Positions 28,401 to 37,400 of a DNA stretch of 64,000 bases are shown in pieces. The stretch's first letter is position 1. Each line of letters starts with the position of its first letter. Location: positions 46,787-110,786 of the forward strand of contig NZ_JANZKV010000037.1 of the NCBI RefSeq assembly GCF_025060895.1, in the 5' to 3' direction. Origin of the DNA: Stieleria sedimenti. GTDB lineage: Bacteria > Planctomycetota > Planctomycetia > Pirellulales > Pirellulaceae. Below the pieces are notes generated by a model. That model did not search any database. It was not told the origin of the DNA and was given only the letters and a program-made list of their open reading frames with translations. The position numbers were made by a program, and so were the translations under genes.

Positions 28401-31400
28401 CGCGTCCGCAGGCGGAGTCCACGAGACAAAGCCTTTTTCGGTGACCGTCATGTTTGCCGGCGATCCATCCAGGCTGTACGCCAATGAGTCGCCGTTGGCA
28501 TCAAAGGCATCGATCGGGTAGACCCACTCGATGCCGAATCGTGCTTTACGGCGAGGTTTCGAACGAATTTCGGGGTCGACATTTCCGGACGCCGGATCGT
28601 TCACGGCAATCGACCAGGACTGACGGTCCTCCGCGCCTTGTTCATCCGAAACAATCAGCGTGACGTCCGCACTGGTGCCCGCATCGTCTGCCGGAACGCC
28701 CCAAGAGACCGCGTAGTACACATCGACTTGCTGGCCCGTGGAGTTTTTGATCGAGACCAGTTCCAGCGTCATTCCAACCGGATGGCCATCAGCGAGGCGA
28801 TAACTGAGTTCGTCGCCATCGGAAGCGAGGTCCGGATCCTGGACACGGATTGGGTACGAATATATGGCTCCAGCAAGTGTAGCCTCGGGAGGAAGCGACG
28901 TGATCACCGGAGCAGTGTTCGGCGTGGTGACGGTGATCGTGAAGGGTTGCAAATCTGTCCCGCCGTTTCCATCCGACACCGCAAGCAGAACGTTATGATC
29001 GCCCTGTTGATCTTCTTTGGGCACCCAGACCACGGTCCCCAACGTCGGGTGCACCGTCATCCCATCGGGAGCCGTCAAAAGTGAATACGTCAACGTATCA
29101 TTTTCCGGATCCGACGCGTCCACGTCATAGCGATAGAGGTCGAAAAAGGCGACGGATTCAAAGGGAGTCGAATCAAACGTAGGTGGTCGATTGTTCGCCG
29201 AATCGATTTGCCGATTTACAAATTCCATCCCGGAGATCGTTCGATTCTTTGGTAGCGTTACGGTGTAGCCCAGCGGTGTGCGGTTTCGTTCAACGATCAG
29301 GCCGTTGCCATAGTTCGCATCGATCGGTTCCGATGAAATGATCGCACCAGTTACGGGATCAAGTTCGACGAGTTGCGAAACGCCGGCGGTATCAAAAGGG
29401 ACCCCATACAGACGACCATCCGAATCGAAGTCCAGCGCGAACATCCGGTTAGCGTCACCGACACGCGTGACTGCCTCGCCCGTGTTGATGTTGATGGTGA
29501 ACAGCGAGTTGGTCTCAACGTCGGTTGCGAAGAGTTTGCCGCTGGGGCTGGCGGCAAGTCCTTCGACGTTCGTATACCCGTCACCGAAGATTCCGATCGG
29601 ATGTGACGTCATCGTTTCCATGTCGATGATGGCAAGCCGTTCGGCGGCATGATCAAAATTGGTGCTGACTGCGGCGTAGAGAGTCTCGCCGACGAACGCT
29701 AGCCCTTCGATATGGCTGACACCGGTGACCGATCCCAAGTCGACGACGTCACCTGAGAATGGATCGATTTGGACAAGGAACCTCTCCAGCGAAAGGTCCG
29801 CAGGATCTCCCGTGACGGCGAGGAACTGTCCGTCCGGCAGACGTTCCAATGCTTCGTAAATGTTGGACGATTCGCTGTAGAGGATCTCGTCAGCTACTGC
29901 GTTGGCTTGGACTTTGAGCAACTGCCCGGGTGTGCGTTCGCCGCTGGCAACCCAAAACTCCGGCGGCGGATTCTGTCCAGGAAAGGTCTGTGCCCATCCC
30001 GGCGGAATCTCCTCACGGACATAGTACGTTCCCCCGGGCAAACCCGAGAACGCGTAGTTGCCGTTCTCGTCTGTGACTTCGAAGCGTTCGCCGATGTCTC
30101 GAATACCGTTTTGATTTTGGTCGAGGTAGATCGTCCATCCAGCTGGGCTCGGATTGTTGATCAAGCGAACGTTGTCGACGCCAGATACGTCTGGAGGATT
30201 GGTGTTGTTACCAAAAAGCTCACCTGCGATCGCCAGACGATCGACGTCGGCCAGAATTTCTGACCAAGTGCCTGATGTGATGGTCCATTCGCTCTCTTGA
30301 ATAGGAACGATTTGTTGAATCCAAGGAGTTACTCCCGTCGGCGTATCACCTGTCCAATTCGCTGAACCGCCAGGGCCCGAGATACTGACCGAGTAAGGGT
30401 GAGTGTTGATCACGCTGCCACCAACAGCGAAGACTCTTTGTTCGTAGGTCAAAACTCCCCTGTTGTCGAGTTCGCTCCAATCTCCAAGGAAGGATGCTGA
30501 CGCAATGAACTGGGAACCAGGGTTCAATATATCAGTGAATCGAATGTGGCCTCCTTCGTTACCGCCACTATCGTGCCACGAAAAATTTGCTTCTTGATTC
30601 TCACTAAGAGTCCATCCTGCAGGCCCGTCATCAAACGTGGATTCGGCAACTGTAATGCCCTCAATGAACTTCGTCCCGCGAATCTCGCCGCTACCAACAT
30701 CACGAATTTCAATGTCAAACCTCTGCTCATCGTATCCGCCTCGTCCATCGGTGACGCTAACGGTGACTTGATGAATTGGCTCGGGAGCAAAGAAAACCCG
30801 CAAATAGTCGATGAAGTAGCTTTCGAGCCGCCCAGCACTCACGGGGCTCTGATCACTCACGCGACCTCCCAAGAAATCGAAATTCAAAAGTCCGTCAAGG
30901 TTAAATGAGTCCAGCTGAGCTGCTGTCAAAGCAAAAGAAATCAGACGTGTTCCAAACGGGCCATCATCAATGGCGTCAAACGCAGCATTGACTTCAAGAT
31001 CTTCAATGAAAAGTCGGTCATCAAATTCAATCAACGCCTCGTTGCCATCTTGGATTCCACCGATTGCTAGTTCGACCGTCACGGATTGAGCGCGACTCTG
31101 GATGAAAGACAGGTCGTTCTCCCAAGAAATGTCGTTTAATACATCATCTCCCGAGACGGAGGTACGCAGGTCTCGGTCGGTATACGGTGGATCGTCGGTA
31201 TCTCGATTGTCGAAATCAATTGCGGGGGTTGGCTCACCGATGCTGCCGGTACCGAAGCCGAAAAAGTCTTCATCCCCAATTGTGACGGTTATCAGATCCG
31301 GCACTGAAACATTCCACTCGACGAATCCGGTTTCCGGATCAATCGTCATGCCAGTTGGCCCGTCAACGAGACCATAGGTGAGCGTGTCTTCATCCGGGTC

Positions 31401-34400
31401 GATTGCGTCTACATCGTACTCGTAGACATTTTCGTTGGGTGTGAACGTCCAACTGACGATTTCATGGATCGAGAAGCGGGTACCGTTTCCTGCTGAAAAT
31501 CCGACAAATGCTCGGCCGCGGTCATCAACCAACGACGTGCCGAGAATGTTCTCAAGATCAACGTCAAGATCGATCAGCGGGGAGATCGATCCTTCGACAA
31601 ACAATTTCAAGTTCCCTGGAACATATTCGATTCGGGCCTGGTGAATCTGTCCGTCATCGATATTAAACGGGGGCGTCACATTTGCCAGCGCGTAGGTGTG
31701 CGACGAGTTATTGGGTTCACGCCCGGCTGAGATGACCGAGATATGGTTGTCACTGGGGTCGAAGATGCCGAATCCCGAACCATTATTGAATGTGTCAAAC
31801 TCAATCGCTAGAGAGTTTGCGATTTGTCCATATCCAAGATTTCCTCCTGTTCCTCCGCTTGAAGAAGCACTGTCGTTTTGAATGACAAAAGCAAAGCCGT
31901 CTGGCCCGGGATCGACTCGAAACTCAAATTCGCTAACAAAACCGTTTCTGACACTTACCCGTTCGGATGAAAACGCAGATCCTTCCGTTCCGAACTCTCC
32001 GCGAACGAGGCGCAGTCGTTGGTCAACCGTCGTCGCTCTGCCATTGAGCGTTAGCCCATTTGTATTGGTGAAATCATCGAAATCAAAAGACGGAGAAACA
32101 ACAGACGCATTAATCGGCGTCGAGATAATCGTCGGCGGTTTGTTCTCCGGATCTGGATGGACGCAGATTGTGAACTCTTGGTTCGCAACACCACCGCGGC
32201 CGTCGATTGCGGCCACGAGAACGCTGTGTTCGTTGCCCGCCAGACCCCGTGTTGATTGCTGTGGTGTTATTCGCAAAATCCGATCCGCCACTCCCTGGGA
32301 TAGATAAAGAGCACCATCGGGTCCGAAGCGAAGGTCGGAAACCCGATCGGTAAATCCGCTGCCGATAACGGTCATCGCCCCATCAGAGCCCATTCGCAGC
32401 AACTGATCCGTGTCGTTGTTGACCAGATACAAATCGGTTCCCCAGACTCCACCGGGTCCAAAGGCGATCGGAGGTGCGAAACCTAGATTTACTGCATACT
32501 GTCCATCCAACAGCGTGCCATCGGAGTCGTACAGACGAAGCGAACCGTCTTCGTTGCTGATGACGAACCGGTTTAGCGGATCAACCGCAATCGCAAATGT
32601 CGGTCCTGGAACGGACGCGAGCACGCTGGGCTCGTCACCTGTACTGACCATGATATTGGACGTGCCGTGCGCCAGGAAAAGTAGACGCCCCGCGTTGTCG
32701 AACGTCATGCTGTCGACGTTGTTGATGGAATCCGATGGACCAAAGACCATGGCAACCGTCCCATCCGGATGCACCGCGGTGATCGAACCGGGGAGGCCGC
32801 CGACAAGTACCGATCCCGGCACTCCGGAGATCAGTCCGGTGCGATCAAAGGCCACTGCATCCGGATCGGATATCGGAGCTTCGCCATACTCTGTTGCCAA
32901 GTCCCCGCCTTTGGCGATTCGACGGATCTTTTCCGGCGAAGTCTCGCTGCCGGGATTGCCACCGTTTCCGACATACAAGTTGCCCAGCGAGTCAAAAGCT
33001 AATTCATTGGGCTCGTTGATATCAGCATGAATTGAGACGGCAAATCCAGGTGCAACAGGCAACGAAGGATTCTGCGTGGGAAGCGACTCATCACGCAAAT
33101 CATCCTCGGACGGCGCCCAGGTGATCAGCCCCGATGCCGGATTGATCTGCATCCCGTCCGGGCCGTCAAGTAGTGTGTACTGAATCGGATCAAAATCGGG
33201 GTCGATCGCGTCGACGTCATAGCGGTAGGACGGCGCGGTTTTCGGTGTGAAAACGTGGCCACTGTAAAATACGTTCTCGACCGAGTAGTTCATGAAGCCA
33301 AAACGTCCACCCGCGAAATCAGGATCGTAGATGGTTTCGTCAATGATTACGTTCGCACCATCCTTGATCACGATGCGAAACTGATCTTCTGCTTGCTCAA
33401 TGACGAAATTGTATGGAATGCCTTGCCATGTCAAAGTGTTTTGATAAAGCGTTTGTGGACCGTTGAAGAGATCGTTGTCAAAGTTATGCCCATTAACAGT
33501 AAAACTGCCGTCAAACTTTCGGATTCGCATCCCCGGTTGCGCGTTTTGGTTGAAGCCGCTATTGGACCAATGGAATGTATAAAAGGTATCCCTGTCCCTG
33601 AATCCAAACACAAATCCGATTCCATCATCGTCAACGACTGGTGTGACCTGAAATGTTCCTTCGATCCGGCTGTTGAGTGGGATTTCTTCATCAAAGAGGA
33701 AGAATGATGGGTCTGAGTTTTCCGTTTGGAAAACCGAACCGTCGGGCCGGACATCCCAGATGGCCTTGCCGTCCGATGGAGTCCGCAAGTAGTCCACCTG
33801 GGTCTTGAGGTTGGGATCGAGCGGTTTAGACTCCAGCGAGACCTTTTCAGCAATCGTTGCCGTCGTCACTGGGGTGCTGGTAATAATCGGTGGCCGATTT
33901 GGTGGTCCTTCGAGGACTTCTATCGTGAATCGTTGTTCGGCGGTGCCGCCTCGGTCGTCGGTGACGGTGACGACGATGTCGTGGTAGCCGATGTCGCTCG
34001 CGGTGGGTTGCCAAACGATCTCCGTCGTGCCTTGGGCGAAGTCCATGCCGACGGGCTTGGTGCTCAAGGTGTAGCTGAGCGGGTCATCGTCGGGGTCGGT
34101 CGCCAGGACTTCGTAGCGGTACTCCCGGTCGTATGCCGCTTCGATCTTCGGCAGCGACTCGATGATCGGTGCTTCGTTGAGCTTGCCGTAGAAGACGAGC
34201 TCGTAGTCGAATTGCTGACGCGAAGGCGTGTGGAACGTGACCGTGGGTGACGCCGTCGTTTCACCGGCTTCGAGCGTCCCATCGCCGACCGCTTCGGTGT
34301 AGTCGTAGTACGGAGTCCCGTCGGGCATGACCCCATCCGCACCGACGACCGAGACGGTTGGGTCACTGATGTTTTTGATGCCGACCAAGAGCGGCACGTC

Positions 34401-37400
34401 GGTTTCAAAGGTGCCCGTGTTAGTCGTCGCCAAGTTGATCAGCAGCTGATCAGAATCTTCGTTGAATGAAGTATGCCCATACACTGCACCAAATGATCCG
34501 GTGATGTCTGAAAAGCGGGAGAGGTCGAAACCAGCGGATGACGACCCGGTGATTTCTAACGAAGCGGAAACCGAATTCTGGAATTCGTCGTAGGCGATGA
34601 CTTGATAACTGTTTCTCCCAGGACCAACATCGACGAGATGAAATAAGTTTCCGCTTGGATCCAAGACATCGACGGAATCGCCGTTGACGGTCACATGCGA
34701 AACAGAACTACCGGCTCGGCGTGAAGTAAATCGCAGGTTATCAAGCCCAAAACCGATTCGCTCAGTTCGGTTGCCCACATAGTCAATTTTAAGCGACCTG
34801 ATTCGGGCGTTTTCGTCAGCCAGGGAGAAAGAGGAGGCCGCCCCATTGCCAATTGTAGCGGTCGCAGAGTTGACTTCAACCGAAGTGATTTCCTCGCCGG
34901 CACTGTCGAAAGCACTAACGCGCCAGGCATCCGCCGGAACGAGATTGCCCGTAACCCGGATTGCAAAACCATTGACGGAACCATGGTCTTCCCTCAGGAC
35001 CTGCAAATAGTTCTTGCCTGGCCGAAGGTCCCCGAGGTCAATGTTCGCATACTCGTATCGACCCACACCGCCAGCCCCTAGGGCTCCGAACTTGTATTCG
35101 CCGTTGAGCCAAACAAAGATTCCGTTATCAACGCCAAAGTTACCTCTCAGGTCTTGAATTCCGCCGGGGCCCCCGTCGATTTCGTAGATGATTGCGGTTT
35201 CAGTGTTGACCGGCCAAGAGGTGGGTATCGACCGGAAACTCCAATTATCGTTGAGCGCGGCAGGACCATTTGTGAGCCAATCGCCGAGGATATCGGCCAC
35301 GGGTGATAGATCTGGTTCTGGTGCATTGTTGATAGTGGGGTCCGAGCTCGTCGGAAAAAGAAACGACGTTCCGTTCAACCGTGATCCGATCGATGCGTTG
35401 TAGTATCCAGGCGTCCCGTCGCTTTCAAAAACGGTGAATGAAGACGGATCAGAATCAATATCCAACAATGTCCCAGACACTGCTGAGGTCGGATTCTGGA
35501 ACTCGAGAACGAGGGAATCCGTTGTTCCATCAACCAACCCGTCATCGGTCAAGAAGAAATCCCCCAATCCCGACGCGTCCGATGGTTCATCAGCGAGTCC
35601 ATTGAAACCATCGAATCCCGAGCTCGGAGCGCCATACTGACCGAGAATTGGGCTTTCACCACTTTGAAGCAAAAAGGAAACACGATGCGATTCGAGGAAC
35701 TGATCCGCAATAGGTGTGCCTTCGCTCATCGCACCCGGTATCAGCTCAAACCCTATCGAGTGCTCAACATCTTGGTAGCCCGGGGTTGTGACCTTGCCAG
35801 AAAGCAACACAGATGTGCCAGCAGGGAAATCCGTTCCAGGCGATTGCACAGTGAGATCGATCTCCGGTGTACTCGATCTCACTGACACAGCTGACGAAGG
35901 AAGATTGGGGCTTGTCAGTGAGAATACGATGGGCTCAACGATTGCCCCGGACGGACGACTTGATTCGATGCGTCGTGAAGCCTCCTGCATCAGTGACAGA
36001 ATGGCTGGCGAATCGAAATCTTGTGACGATCCGACGAGTTCCATTCTAAGAACGCGAACCGAGGTAAGCTCGTCTCTATCATCGCCGACAAGGCGAAGCG
36101 ACAAATAGGCATGTGTTCCGTCGGGAATTGCCTCCAAGCCAATCGTCACCGTGGTAACCCCTGCAGAATCAACCGTTTCGGCCGCGTCAGCGACCAATCG
36201 CGATAAGGATTCCGTAGCGTTCACGATCGAGTCACGGTCTGGAGAAATCGTCTGGACTAACGAATTTCCGAATTCATCTAAAACAGCGATTTCGAAGGCG
36301 TCATTGATGAAATTCTCATCAGATTCATCAAACGACAAATCAGCGTATGATACCCGGAGCACCGTTTCGGCTTCCGGAACAACAAAACCACGCTCCAAAG
36401 TCACCAACAATGAATCTCCCTCGGTCATGACGGCACTGCAGCTATCAACGATGACGGAACCGGGATTGTTGGTCCCGCCGTACTCATTCACAGTCCAGTT
36501 GTCGAGATTGGAAAAGGCGCAGGAGCCGACACTGACTTGAAAGGTGTCGCTGTCGTCCATGATCGGATCGCCGTCATCGGTCACTCTCACCGTAATCGGA
36601 TAGACTTCTCCGTCTTGGTCGGCCGTGGGTGTCCAAGTGAATGCTCCGGTTTCCGGATCGATCGAGGCGCCGTCGGGTGCGCCAGCGTCCAGTGAATACG
36701 TCAGCGTGTTCAGGGGAGAGTCGGGATCGGTTGCGATCGCGGTGAAGGCGACCGTCTGGCCCAATTCCACCGTCACGTCGTCAATGGTTTCCAGGACGGG
36801 CGGTTCGTTGACTTCCAACGCCGAAATCACCACTTCTTGTGAATCGGTCAATTCGGGATTCTGGTTGTCGGAGACTTTTACCTGGATCACGTAGTTCATT
36901 GGGGCATCGGTTTCCGATGGTGTCCACGTGAAGACTCCCGAAACCGGATCGATCGATGAGGTCGGCGGGTTGCCGGTCACGCTGAAGGTCAGGTTGTTTG
37001 CCGGGATGTCGGGGTCCGATGCCGTGGCGGTGAACGTCAGCGTTGTCTCTTCATCGACTGTCTGATCGGGGATGAAATCCAATACCGGCTGCCGGTTCAC
37101 TTCTTTGACCGTGATTTCGAAAGAGACGTGATCGGATAAATTCGGTGTTCCGCTGTCCGTCACCGTCACGATGATCGGATACGTCCCCGGCCCGTCGGCC
37201 TCGCTCGGCGTCCATGAAAACTCGCCGCTGACCGGATCGATTTGGGCGCCCGCGGGTCCTTGCGTCAGAGTGTATCCCAGCAGGTTGGCCGGGTGATCGA
37301 CGTCGGTGGCGGTGACTTGCAGCGAGAATGGGACCAGCTCGTCGATGGTTTGATCCACAATCGTTTCGGCATCCGGTGCAACGTTGACCTCACGTGCGAC